Origin: an uncultured Acidobacteriaceae bacterium
GTDB taxonomy: Bacteria; Acidobacteriota; Terriglobia; Terriglobales; Acidobacteriaceae
Assembly (NCBI GenBank): GCA_903904755.1
Contig: CAIVDV010000073.1
Span: forward strand, 1-64,000
Direction: 5' to 3'
DNA length: 64,000 nucleotides
Under the pieces are notes generated by a model. The model was not told where the DNA came from and did not search any database. It saw nothing but the letters and a program-made list of their open reading frames with translations. This document shows positions 43,758-52,525 of this stretch, in pieces. Both the position numbers and the translations under genes were made by a program. Each line of letters starts with the position of its first letter. Positions within the stretch are counted from its first letter, which is position 1.

Positions 43758-46226
43758 CTATTTTGCTGCAACGACCTCGAAATTCGCTTGCTGATCGGCC
43801 AGCGAACTGCCGCCTATCCATACCGTGTAGTGCGTTGGCTCCACGGTGGGCGTGCCCTGCTGGGTGTAGAAGGACAGCTCTTCAAAGCCCAGCGGGAAAG
43901 TGACCTTGCGTGATTCCCCGGGGGCCAGGGTGATGCGGGTAAAGCCCTTGAGGGCTCGGACCGGCTGTTCCAGGCTGGCGCCAAGATTCCGCACGTAGCA
44001 TTGCACGACTTCAGTGCCGGGGCGGTTGCCGGTGTTGGTTACCGTGGCCGTCGCTTCCAGCAGGGGCTGGTTGTGGTGCGCCAACGCCTGGGCGAGCGGA
44101 ATTCTGGGCTGGGAAACGGCGACGTTCTGGTAGGCGAAGGTGGTGTAGCTCAACCCAAAGCCGAAGGGGAAGAGCGCAGTGTTGGGCACGTCTATGTAGC
44201 GGGATACGAAGCGGGAGTTGTCTCCGGGCGGCTTGGAGAGGTCAATGCCGGTAGCCGGGCGGCCGGTGGGGAACTGGTTATAGTAGAGCGGCTCCTGGCC
44301 GAGGGCCCGGGGGAAACTCATGGGCAGCTTGCCCGTGGGCACCACCTCGCCCGCAAGAACGTTGGCGATGGCGTTGCCCGCCTCAGTGCCCGGGAACCAG
44401 GCCTCAAGAATTGCGGATACGTGGGAGGCGGCCCAGGTGAGCACAAGCGGCCGGCCAGAGAAAACAACCAGAACGACGGGCTTGCCCGTCCCCACCACCG
44501 CCTCAAGCAGTTGCTCCTGGTTGCCGGGCAGGTCCAGGTAGGCGCGCGAGCCCGCTTCTCCGCTCATGGAGTTGGATTCGCCCAGGGCCATCACAACCAG
44601 ATCTGCGGATTGTGCGGTCTTGACCGCTTCGGCAAAGCCGGCCGTGGAGTCGCTCTCAATCTCCGTTCCCTTCGCGTAAAGCAGAGAGCCGGCGGCCTGT
44701 TTCAGGCGTTCCTCCAAAGCGTTGCGCAGGGTGATGATGTCCTTGTCCTGGCCCGCTCCGCCCCAGGCGCCAATCATCTCGGCACCGTTGTCAGCCAGGG
44801 GGCCAATCAAGGCAATCTGTTTGTGGTCCAGGCCCACGGGCAGCAAGGCATTTCCAGCAACATGTGGCTCATTCTTGAGCAGCACCAGCGATTCTTCGGC
44901 GCCCTTTCGGACCAGCGGGCGGTGCTCCGGCACGGCAGAAGTGACTTCGGGAGCATCGGCGTAGGGGTGCTCGAAGAGTCCTGTGGCAAACTTCACCCGC
45001 AGAACCCGCCGCACCGCCTCATCGACGACGGCCATTGGCACCTGACCGGATCGGATGAGAGCCGGCAGCTGGGTGTCGTAGAAGTGCGACATCATGTCTA
45101 CCTCAACGCCGGCGGTGAGTGCCTTGCGCGTGGCGGTCGCGGCGTCCAGGGCGATGCCGTGGTTGGTCAGCTCCATCACGGCTGTGTAGTCGCTGACCAC
45201 GAAGCCGTTGAAGCCCCATTCCTTGCGCAGAACCTTGTCGAGCAGAAAGGGATTGGCAGTGGCGGGAAGGCCATTGAGCGAGTTGAAGGCGCTCATCATG
45301 GTGGCGGCGCCCTGCTTGACGGCTGCCTCGTAGGGCTGCAGATAGACCTGCCGCAGCGAAACCTCAGACATATCGGTTGTGTTGTATTCGCGGCCGGCCT
45401 CGGCTGCTCCGTAGGCGGCAAAATGCTTTACCGACGCAGCCACATTGCCGGGCTCAGCGAGGCTGTTGCCCTGGTAACCGCGGATGTAAGCGCGAGCCAT
45501 TGCCGCGCCGAGGTACGGGTCTTCTCCGGCACCTTCAACGGTGCGTCCCCAGCGGGGGTCGCGGCTGATGTCAACCATCGGCGAGTAAAACCAGCGGACG
45601 CCGGCCGTGGTGGCCTCGTTTGCGGAGATGTGCGCCAGTTGCGCAACCAGCTCCGGATCAAAGCTGGCGGCCAGGCCCAGCGGCACGGGATAAATCGTCC
45701 GGTAGCCGTGGATCACATCCGCGCCAAACAGGAGGGGGATGTGGAGGCGGCTCTTCTCTACCGCGAGGTGCTGAAACATGTTGGTGCGGTCTTTGCCCAC
45801 GGTATTGAGCATGGAGCCGAGACGGCCTTCCGCAGCCAGCTTCTTGGAGTTGACCGGGGAAGTGGTCTCAGGATTTTTGGCTGCAATCCCCTGGGGCTGT
45901 TCCACGGCAGCGCCATCCGCGCCGGGGCCGTCGCCGGGGTCGTTGTACTGCACCAGTTGCCCAATCTTCTCGTCGAGGGTCATCTTGCGGAGAAGTTCTT
46001 CGACACGCGCGTTGAGTTTGGGATCAGCGAGCTGCGAGTTTGCCGGCGGGGTGGACTGCCGTTGCGGGGTGGTTTGGGCCGCGGAGGTCAAGGGCAAAAG
46101 GACGACCGCCGCCCAGGAAAACCCGACGAACGCCGCGATACGCAGAAGATGACAGTTCCAGGGGTTGGCAATGGACTCGGCAGCAAGGCCGAGTACCTGA
46201 CTCCGCGAGTGGTTTATGGATGGCAT
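43758..46226 (-). CDS. GH3 beta-glucosidase (BglX-like)
   Basis: The 822-aa exported enzyme has a signal anchor (IAAFVGFSWAAVVLLPLTSAAQ), the GH3 N-domain (KMTLDEKIGQLVQY, FGADVIHGYRTIYPVPLGLAASFD, VKHFAAYGAAEAGREYNTTDMS), the nucleophile D346 in FVVSDYTAV, a GH3_C domain (GPLADNGAEMIGAWGG, VALGESNSMSGEAGSR) and a terminal fibronectin-III-like domain. The order is that of periplasmic BglX. GGGAG lies seven bases before ATG 46226; the frame is open further upstream but overlaps the GH39 promoter region. It diverges from the GH39 gene, and a degenerate copy of the shared operator lies 52 bases upstream. Cello- or beta-gluco-oligosaccharides are the likely substrate. Confidence 0.92.
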   Translation of the reverse strand: MPSINHSRSQVLGLAAESIANPWNCHLLRIAAFVGFSWAAVVLLPLTSAAQTTPQRQSTPPANSQLADPKLNARVEELLRKMTLDEKIGQLVQYNDPGDGPGADGAAVEQPQGIAAKNPETTSPVNSKKLAAEGRLGSMLNTVGKDRTNMFQHLAVEKSRLHIPLLFGADVIHGYRTIYPVPLGLAASFDPELVAQLAHISANEATTAGVRWFYSPMVDISRDPRWGRTVEGAGEDPYLGAAMARAYIRGYQGNSLAEPGNVAASVKHFAAYGAAEAGREYNTTDMSEVSLRQVYLQPYEAAVKQGAATMMSAFNSLNGLPATANPFLLDKVLRKEWGFNGFVVSDYTAVMELTNHGIALDAATATRKALTAGVEVDMMSHFYDTQLPALIRSGQVPMAVVDEAVRRVLRVKFATGLFEHPYADAPEVTSAVPEHRPLVRKGAEESLVLLKNEPHVAGNALLPVGLDHKQIALIGPLADNGAEMIGAWGGAGQDKDIITLRNALEERLKQAAGSLLYAKGTEIESDSTAGFAEAVKTAQSADLVVMALGESNSMSGEAGSRAYLDLPGNQEQLLEAVVGTGKPVVLVVFSGRPLVLTWAASHVSAILEAWFPGTEAGNAIANVLAGEVVPTGKLPMSFPRALGQEPLYYNQFPTGRPATGIDLSKPPGDNSRFVSRYIDVPNTALFPFGFGLSYTTFAYQNVAVSQPRIPLAQALAHHNQPLLEATATVTNTGNRPGTEVVQCYVRNLGASLEQPVRALKGFTRITLAPGESRKVTFPLGFEELSFYTQQGTPTVEPTHYTVWIGGSSLADQQANFEVVAAK

Positions 46227-46277
46227 GTGCGTTCTCCCTGGAGTGAAATGAGAGGCGTCAGGCTTTCTGGCGCGCTT

Positions 46278-46293
46278 GCGCAATCGTTTGCGC
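46278..46293. promoter_or_regulatory. LacI-family operator copy before GH3
   Basis: GCGCAATCGTTTGCGC matches its own reverse complement at 14 of 16 positions and shares the core GCGCAATCG with the stronger sites at 46456 and 57538. It is positioned to control the minus-strand GH3 gene. Confidence 0.6.
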
Positions 46294-46455
46294 TCGAAGG
46301 TTTCTTGTATCACCCGCGCTTGAGCCACGTCAAATGGAAGTTGCCCAGGCGAGACAACCGGGGGGCCGGCGGACATCCTGGCCCGGCTGGAATTGACGCT
46401 GAGACCAGTCGAAAGGCGCGGTTGACAGGGTAAGTTGGAGCGTGGTTCAATTGCC

Positions 46456-46475
46456 TTGCGCAATCGATTGTGCAA
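46456..46475. promoter_or_regulatory. LacI-family operator before the GH39 operon
   Basis: TTGCGCAATCGATTGTGCAA is a 20-bp palindrome (9 of 10 half-site positions agree) with the central CG typical of LacI operators. Its exact reverse complement recurs at 57538-57557. It lies 141 bases before the GH39 start; the LacI gene at 49655 is the obvious candidate regulator. Confidence 0.75.
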
Positions 46476-46615
46476 TCCTCGGCAAAGCCCGTTTGCCGTG
46501 GCAGGTTTCCGCCCATGGCACCGTTTGCAATGCCCCATTTGCAGACCTCCTGCAAGGGCGCGCGATAACCTTCCCATAACCGGAACCGCCGGAATGAAAC
46601 CCTGGAGCTGCTTCC

Positions 46616-48136
46616 ATGAATCTGTTGCGATCCGCCGCTTTTGGATTTTCCCTGAGCTTGGCTGCGGGAAATCTGCCGGCATGGAGCCAGCAAGTGGCTA
46701 CCCCTGCGCTCTCGATAGATGCCGCATCCCCGGCTACGCCGCTGCCCCACTTCTGGGAGCAGGTCTTCGGCTCTGGCCGCGCCGTTCTCGCTTTGCGCGA
46801 AAACTATCGCAAAGATCTGAAGGACGTTCACGATGCGATCGGGACCCGCTACGTTCGCTTCCACGCAATCCTGCACGACGAAGTGGGGGTCTACGACGAA
46901 GACGAGCAGGGAACGCCGGAGTTCAACTTCTCCTACGTCGACCAGATTTACGATGGGCTGCTGGCGCAGGGAGTACGGCCCTTTGTCGAAATCAGCTTCA
47001 TGCCCCGCAAACTTGCTGCGCGGGAAGCGATTCACCCGTTCTGGTACAAGCAGAACGTTGCCCCCCCAAAGGACTACGCGCGCTGGGACAAGCTCATGCA
47101 GGCATTCGGCGAGCACCTGGTTGCCCGCTACGGCATCGACGAGGTAGCGCAGTGGTACTTCGAAGTCTGGAACGAGCCGAACATCGACTTCTGGGCGGGT
47201 GAGCCCAAACAGGCAACGTATTTTGAGCTCTACGACCATACCGCGCGGGATCTGAAAGCTGTGAACCCGCGGCTGCGCGTTGGCGGGCCGTCCACCGCGG
47301 CCGCGCACTGGATTCCCGAGTTTCTGGACCACGCGGCGAAACAGCATGTACCCGTGGATTTTGTTTCCACCCATGGCTACGCCGATGACTCCGTGGAAGA
47401 CTACTTCGGGACACACGAGGACATCCCCATGCGGGATCGTGTTTGCCGGGCGATTCGCAAGGTCCACGGGGAGATTGGCGCCTCCCCGCTGCCCGGTTTG
47501 CCGCTGATGTGGACGGAGTGGAACGTCCCCAGCTACGACCGGCTGAATGCACGAGACAACTGGTATGTCGGCCCGGCCCTCGCGCGCGACATCACCCAGT
47601 GCGACGGGGCGGTTACGCAGATGTCCTGGTGGACATTCGACGATGTCTTTGAGGAGAACGGTGTGGCGCCGACTCCCTTCAGCGGCACGTTTGGCCTGAT
47701 AGCGCTCGGACGCATCCGAAAGCCCAGCTATTACGACTTTGCGCTGCTGCATACCCTCGGCGACGAGCGCCTGGCCAATCCGGCGGAGAACCTGCTGGTG
47801 ACCCGCCGCAAGGACGGCACGCTCGTGGTGGCCGCCTGGAATCTCGTGGATATGGACAAGGTGGACGGGGCCGGGCCGCAGACGGTTACCCTTGTCTTTC
47901 ACGGTGTGCCGGCCGGCGCGCGGGTGAAAATACAGCGCGTGGATGAGACGCACGGCAATCCCATGCCCACCTACCGCGCCCAGGGGAGCCCCCGCTACCC
48001 TACCCCCGCGCAGGTCGATGCCATGAATCGCGCTTCCACCCTGCCGGTGTCCGAAGAGCGGCGGTTGGATGGGGGAAGGTTGGAACTGACCCTGCCGGTG
48101 AATGGACTGGCGGTCGTGGAGGTGAAAGTCCGATGA
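46616..48136 (+). CDS. GH39 beta-xylosidase-like glycosidase
   Basis: The 506-aa exported enzyme (signal SAAFGFSLSLAAGNLPAWS) is a clan-A (beta/alpha)8 hydrolase. The acid/base is E187 in YFEVWNEPNI and the nucleophile is E301 in LMWTEWNVPS. Other GH39 hallmarks are PLPHFWEQVFGSGRA near the N-terminus and FVSTHGYADD. A short C-terminal beta-sandwich follows. GH39 enzymes release xylose from xylo-oligosaccharides, with some acting on other glycosides. An operator precedes the gene and its stop overlaps the next ATG by four bases, so the two enzymes are made together. Confidence 0.9.
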   Translation: MNLLRSAAFGFSLSLAAGNLPAWSQQVATPALSIDAASPATPLPHFWEQVFGSGRAVLALRENYRKDLKDVHDAIGTRYVRFHAILHDEVGVYDEDEQGTPEFNFSYVDQIYDGLLAQGVRPFVEISFMPRKLAAREAIHPFWYKQNVAPPKDYARWDKLMQAFGEHLVARYGIDEVAQWYFEVWNEPNIDFWAGEPKQATYFELYDHTARDLKAVNPRLRVGGPSTAAAHWIPEFLDHAAKQHVPVDFVSTHGYADDSVEDYFGTHEDIPMRDRVCRAIRKVHGEIGASPLPGLPLMWTEWNVPSYDRLNARDNWYVGPALARDITQCDGAVTQMSWWTFDDVFEENGVAPTPFSGTFGLIALGRIRKPSYYDFALLHTLGDERLANPAENLLVTRRKDGTLVVAAWNLVDMDKVDGAGPQTVTLVFHGVPAGARVKIQRVDETHGNPMPTYRAQGSPRYPTPAQVDAMNRASTLPVSEERRLDGGRLELTLPVNGLAVVEVKVR

Positions 48137-49455
48137 TACGTTCGAAGAGTTCAAATGCCCTGCCCCAACTGAACCGGCGAGAGATGCTGCTGGCCCTGGG
48201 TGCAACCGCCGGGTGCGCGCTGGGCCTGGAAGGGTGCGCGTTTGGCCTTGAGACCACCAAAATCCCGCTGAGCCAGGGCGATCAGGCATTCCTCGACGAC
48301 CTGGAGCGGCAGGGATGCCTCTTCTTCTGGGAGCAGGCCAGCCCGCTCACCGGCCAGGTTCTCGATCGCGCGCGGAACGATTTGGCAGGCGCTCGCGATC
48401 CCCGCCGAATGGCCAGCATCGCGGCCACGGGGTTTGGCCTGACGGCCCTTTGCATCGCAGATCACCGCGGCTACCTGCCGCACGCGCAGGTGGTGGAGCG
48501 CGTACGCACAACACTGGACTGGCACCTGAACCAATTCCCGGAAGTCCACGGCTTCTTCTACCACTTCAGCGATATTGAAACCGGCAAGCGCGTGGATGGG
48601 GTTGAGTTGTCGTCCATCGATACCGCGCTGCTGCTTTGCGGGGTGCTCACCGCTCGCGCCTACTTTGACGACCCGCGAATCCACAGTCTGGCCCAGCAGA
48701 TTTACGAGCGCGTGGATTGGCCGTGGATGCTGAACGGGGGCAAGACTTTCTCGATGGGCTGGCATCCCGACAAAGGGTTTCTGGATTCCCGCTGGGACAA
48801 GTATTGCGAGCTCATGATGATCTACCTTCTCGCAATCGGCTCACCGACGCACCCTGTGGCCCCGGAGTTCTGGAGCCACTTTGAGCGCCCGGTGATTCAT
48901 TACAAGGGCTATGACTTCATCAGCGGCAACGACCCGCTCTTCACGCACCAGTATTCCCATGCCTGGTACGACTTCCGCAACAAGCGGGACGCCTATGTGA
49001 ACTACTTCGCCAACTCGGTGACGGCAACCAGGGCGCACAAGGCCTTCTGCCTCTCCTACCCGAATTGGTACAACGAGGACTACTGGGGCATCACCGCGTC
49101 CGACTACCAGGGCGGCTACACGGCATGGGGCGGCCCTCCGGCGCAGGGTCCGCTGGACGGCAGTGTTGTGCCTTCCGCGGCTGCAGGATCGCTGGCGTTT
49201 CTTCCCGTCGAGTGCATCTCTGTCCTGAAGGCGATGCAATCGAAATGGGGCAAGCAGGCGTGGGGGCGATACGGCTTTGTGGACTGCTTCCACCCGGCTG
49301 CAAACTGGTACGACACCGATGTGCTCGGCATTGACCAGGGCATCTCCGTGCTGATGGTGGAGAACCTCCGCTCCTCGTTCGTGTGGGAGACATTTATGCG
49401 CAACCAGGAGTGCAGCAAGGCCATGGCCAAGGCTGGATTTACCAGCAAGGCCTGA
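48133..49455 (+). CDS. Glycoamylase-like (PF10091) protein, GH144-type, probable Tat lipoprotein
   Basis: The 440-aa protein starts with a twin-arginine motif (NRREMLLALGATAG, RR at 15-16) and a likely lipobox LEGC with Cys35. The rest is an (alpha/alpha)6 barrel matching the glycoamylase-like family: FLDDLERQGCLFFWEQA, RRMASIAATGFGLTALCIA, GFFYHFSDIETGKR, ELSSIDTALLLCGVL, FTHQYSHAWYDFRNKRD, WGITASDYQGGYTAWGGPP, YDTDVLGIDQGISVLMVENL. Characterised relatives include GH144 endo-beta-1,2-glucanases, so a beta-glucan is a reasonable substrate, not proven. It is translationally coupled to GH39 through an ATGA overlap. Tat plus lipidation would anchor a folded enzyme at the membrane. Confidence 0.85.
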   Translation: MIRSKSSNALPQLNRREMLLALGATAGCALGLEGCAFGLETTKIPLSQGDQAFLDDLERQGCLFFWEQASPLTGQVLDRARNDLAGARDPRRMASIAATGFGLTALCIADHRGYLPHAQVVERVRTTLDWHLNQFPEVHGFFYHFSDIETGKRVDGVELSSIDTALLLCGVLTARAYFDDPRIHSLAQQIYERVDWPWMLNGGKTFSMGWHPDKGFLDSRWDKYCELMMIYLLAIGSPTHPVAPEFWSHFERPVIHYKGYDFISGNDPLFTHQYSHAWYDFRNKRDAYVNYFANSVTATRAHKAFCLSYPNWYNEDYWGITASDYQGGYTAWGGPPAQGPLDGSVVPSAAAGSLAFLPVECISVLKAMQSKWGKQAWGRYGFVDCFHPAANWYDTDVLGIDQGISVLMVENLRSSFVWETFMRNQECSKAMAKAGFTSKA

Positions 49456-49654
49456 GGGTTGAAACTGACGTGGACGTGGACTGGCCGCGAAGAGGATAAT
49501 GCCGCTAGAAGCAATCGGCTGCCAGGATATTCCCCCACCGTTAACGCGACCGATGTATTGAACCCGGCTTGTCCTCATTCCCCAGGGGACGAAGCCCGCA
49601 CCCAACCCGGACAGAGGCGAATTTCCGCCGCCCGAGTCCCCCGGACGCAGGAAC

Positions 49655-50749
49655 GTGCTGAAAAAGATACGCACACAAATCACGCTGAAAGAGCTGGCGG
49701 CGCTGCTCCAACTTTCACAGTCCACGGTATCCCGCATTGTCAATGGCGAGGGGGCTGCGCACCGCATTGCTGAAGAGACCCAGCAACGCGTTCTGCATGC
49801 TGCGGCGCTGCACGGTTACCAGGCAAACTCCGTGGCTCGCAGCTTGAGGCAGAAGCGAAGCTACACGATTGGCGTGATTGTCCCGGAAATCAGCGAGGGC
49901 TACTCGACAGCGGTCTTGAGCGGCATCGAGGATGAGCTGCTCAAGGATGGCTTTTTCTACTTTGTGGTCAGCCATCGGCATCGAAACGATCTCCTTGAGG
50001 GCTATCCGCACATGATGCTGGCCCGATCGGTGGAGGGCATCATCGCCGTCGACTCGCCGATTGAGGCGGAGCTGCCCGTTCCTGTCGTCTCAGTCTCTGG
50101 ACATCAGCGGCGCGAGGGCGTCATCAACATTGAGTTGCACCACGACACAGCTGCACACCTGGCACTGTCGCATCTGAAGGCGCTGGGGCACAGGCAGATT
50201 GCGTTCATCAAAGGCCAGAGTTTCAGTTCGGACACGAACCCCCGATGGCAGGCAATCGTGGATATGGCGCAGGCGCTGGACATGCACGTTGATCCTTCGC
50301 TTGTGGTGCAGTTGCAGCGGCCTGATCCGGGGCCCGAGCCGGGCATGGAAATTACCCAGGAATTGCTGAAGCGCAATCGTCCCTTCTCGGCAATTTTCGC
50401 CTTCAATGACATGACGGCAATCGGTGCAATCCTGGCATTGCGGGAGGCCGGCCTGCGCGTGCCCAAAGACATTTCGGTGATGGGCTTTGACGACGTACTT
50501 GCCGCATCCACAAATTCTCCGGCGCTGACCACCATCCATCAGCCCTTGCGCAATATGGGCCAGGTGGCCGCCACAACGCTGCTGTCGCTGATTCGCGATC
50601 AGCTCCCACACCCGCATCCCGGCGCGATTACGGTTCATCCCAGACTGATCGTGCGCAAGTCCACGGGCCATGTTGCAAAACCGGCTACCGGTTCCTCTGC
50701 ACACGCTGCCGGCGAGGCCAACTCCGCGCCGCCGCTTGCTATGGATTAG
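49655..50749 (+). CDS. LacI-family transcriptional repressor
   Basis: The 364-aa regulator begins at GTG 49655 with AGGA five bases upstream. Residues about 8-55 form the LacI HTH and hinge (TLKELAALLQLSQSTVSRIV, HGYQANSVARSLRQ). The periplasmic-binding-protein-like core follows (YTIGVIVPEISEGYSTAVLS, HLKALGHRQIAFIKGQ, AIFAFNDMTAIGAILALREA, MGFDDVLAASTNSPALTTIHQPL). It probably releases DNA when an oligosaccharide or sugar binds. It sits between the GH39 operon and CRTAC1/TonB genes, and 20-bp LacI-type palindromes flank both. I infer it regulates GH3, GH39, the glycoamylase-like gene and TonB receptor 3. No copy of the site was seen before lacI itself. Confidence 0.92.
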   Translation: MLKKIRTQITLKELAALLQLSQSTVSRIVNGEGAAHRIAEETQQRVLHAAALHGYQANSVARSLRQKRSYTIGVIVPEISEGYSTAVLSGIEDELLKDGFFYFVVSHRHRNDLLEGYPHMMLARSVEGIIAVDSPIEAELPVPVVSVSGHQRREGVINIELHHDTAAHLALSHLKALGHRQIAFIKGQSFSSDTNPRWQAIVDMAQALDMHVDPSLVVQLQRPDPGPEPGMEITQELLKRNRPFSAIFAFNDMTAIGAILALREAGLRVPKDISVMGFDDVLAASTNSPALTTIHQPLRNMGQVAATTLLSLIRDQLPHPHPGAITVHPRLIVRKSTGHVAKPATGSSAHAAGEANSAPPLAMD

Positions 50750-50761
50750 GTGGATACAGCT

Positions 50762-52504
50762 GTGTTCACTCCTCGCAAATCTGCGCCTCGCATGCGCAAC
50801 TGGCACTGGCCGACGATTGTGGCTGCGCTTTTGTCGCTGACGGGGCACGCCCATGCCCAGCAGTCGGCTTCGGTGGCTCCGCAAAGCACTGCGCCGCAGA
50901 GCGCAATCCGCTTTGAGGAGATAGCAGCAAAGGCCGGTCTGCGATATGTCACCGCCACCGCCAGCACTGAAAACAAGAATCAACCGCAAACCATGGTCGC
51001 TGGCGTTGCACTGCTGGACTACGACGGAGACGGCTATCTGGATATCTACCTCGTCGGTGGCGCAGCCCTGCCGTCACTTATCAAAGATTCACCTGTCTAC
51101 TGGAATCGCCTCTTCCACAACAATCACGATGGAACATTTACCGATGTTACGGAGAAGGCCGGCGTTGCAGGCGCGGGCTACGGCAGCGGCGTTGCCGTAG
51201 GCGACTACGACAACGATGGCTGGCCAGACATTTTCCTCGCAAATGTGGCGAGCAATCAACTCTTCCACAACAACGGCGACGGTACCTTTACGGATGTGAC
51301 CGCAAAGGCAGGCATGCAGGGCGCAAACCTGGACGGCAAAAAGATGTGGTCGGCTGGTGCGGGATGGGTGGACTACAACAACGATGGGAAGCTCGATCTC
51401 TTTGTTGTGAACTACTGCAAGTGGGAAGTGAACAAGGATCCTGTCTGTTATCTGAAAGACGGGGTGCGCGGATTCTGCCATCCCCGCCTCTACGCCCCGC
51501 TGCACAACACGCTCTATCGCAACAACGGCGATGGAACATTCACCGACGTCTCGGAAGAAACCGGCATCGCACACCTCTACGGCAAGGGCATGAGCGTGAC
51601 CTTTGCCGACTATGACGGGGATGGTTTCATGGATGCCTTTGTTGCCAACGACACAACGCCGAATTTTCTCCTCCACAACGTGCGCGGCAAAAAGTTTGAA
51701 GAGGTCGGCGTGGCGGCGGGCGTGGCATATTCCGCTGACGGCGCGGCGCTTTCCAGCATGGGAGCGGACTTCCGCGATGTCAACAATGATGGCCTGCCCG
51801 ACATCTGGTATACGGCGGTGGAGCGTGAAGGATTTCCGCTGAACATCAACTCTGGCAAAGGCGAATTCGTCGATATGACGGTGGCGGATGGACTCGGAAA
51901 GACCACCGACATGTCCGGCTGGGGCAACGGTTTTGCGGACTTGGATAACGATGGCTGGAAAGATCTTTTTGTCGCCCGCGCAAATGTCATGGACAACATC
52001 GCCGAAGCAAATCCTGCGCGGCGCTATGGCGAGCCGAACACCATCTTTCAAAACGTTGGGCAGGGTAGATTTCAGGATGTGAGCGCACAGGCTGGAGCTG
52101 ATTTTCAGCGCGAGGCCGCGCATCGCGGGGTGGCCTTCGGAGACATCTTCAACACCGGCCGCATCGACATGGTGGTATCCGTTCTCAATGGCCCCGCCGA
52201 GTTGTTCCACAATGTGTCCGAGACCGGCAATCACTGGATTCTGCTCAAGCTCACCGGCACCAAAAGCAACCGCATGGCGATCGGCGCGCAGATTAAAATC
52301 ACCGCCGAAGACGGCACCGTGCAGTGGAATGAAGTCACCACCGCCATCGGCTACGCTTCGTCAAGCGACCCTCGCGTGCACTTTGGCCTGGGCAAAAACA
52401 AACGCCTCCGCGAGATTGAAATCCGCTGGCCCAGCGGCATCCGCCAGGTCCTTACAGATCAGGACGTTGATCGCATCCTGCCCATCAAAGAGCCTGCTAA
52501 ATAG
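50762..52504 (+). CDS. CRTAC1-family secreted FG-GAP/ASPIC-UnbV protein, third copy
   Basis: The 580-aa exported protein (signal WPTIVAALLSLTGHAHAQ) carries FG-GAP/VCBS blades with calcium loops (DYDGDGYLDIYLVGG, DYDNDGWPDIFLANV, DYNNDGKLDLFVVNYCKW, DYDGDGFMDAFVANDTTPNF, DLDNDGWKDLFVARAN) and a C-terminal ASPIC/UnbV domain (IGAQIKITAEDG, RVHFGLGKNKRLREIEIRWPSG). It starts right behind lacI: GTG 50762 has TTAGGTGG just upstream, GTG 50750 and ATG 50792 being alternatives. Co-transcription with lacI is likely. It closely resembles the two copies at 24-27.6 kb. A surface or periplasmic ligand-binding role in the same locus as TonB receptor 3 is inferred. Confidence 0.86.
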   Translation: MFTPRKSAPRMRNWHWPTIVAALLSLTGHAHAQQSASVAPQSTAPQSAIRFEEIAAKAGLRYVTATASTENKNQPQTMVAGVALLDYDGDGYLDIYLVGGAALPSLIKDSPVYWNRLFHNNHDGTFTDVTEKAGVAGAGYGSGVAVGDYDNDGWPDIFLANVASNQLFHNNGDGTFTDVTAKAGMQGANLDGKKMWSAGAGWVDYNNDGKLDLFVVNYCKWEVNKDPVCYLKDGVRGFCHPRLYAPLHNTLYRNNGDGTFTDVSEETGIAHLYGKGMSVTFADYDGDGFMDAFVANDTTPNFLLHNVRGKKFEEVGVAAGVAYSADGAALSSMGADFRDVNNDGLPDIWYTAVEREGFPLNINSGKGEFVDMTVADGLGKTTDMSGWGNGFADLDNDGWKDLFVARANVMDNIAEANPARRYGEPNTIFQNVGQGRFQDVSAQAGADFQREAAHRGVAFGDIFNTGRIDMVVSVLNGPAELFHNVSETGNHWILLKLTGTKSNRMAIGAQIKITAEDGTVQWNEVTTAIGYASSSDPRVHFGLGKNKRLREIEIRWPSGIRQVLTDQDVDRILPIKEPAK

Positions 52505-52525
52505 CGGCTCTTGATGCGGACCTCC

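Noticed and set aside
44001-46433. 810-codon plus-strand open frame opposite the GH3 gene
   Set aside because: No domain, no start signal, and fully covered by a clear GH3 enzyme on the other strand.
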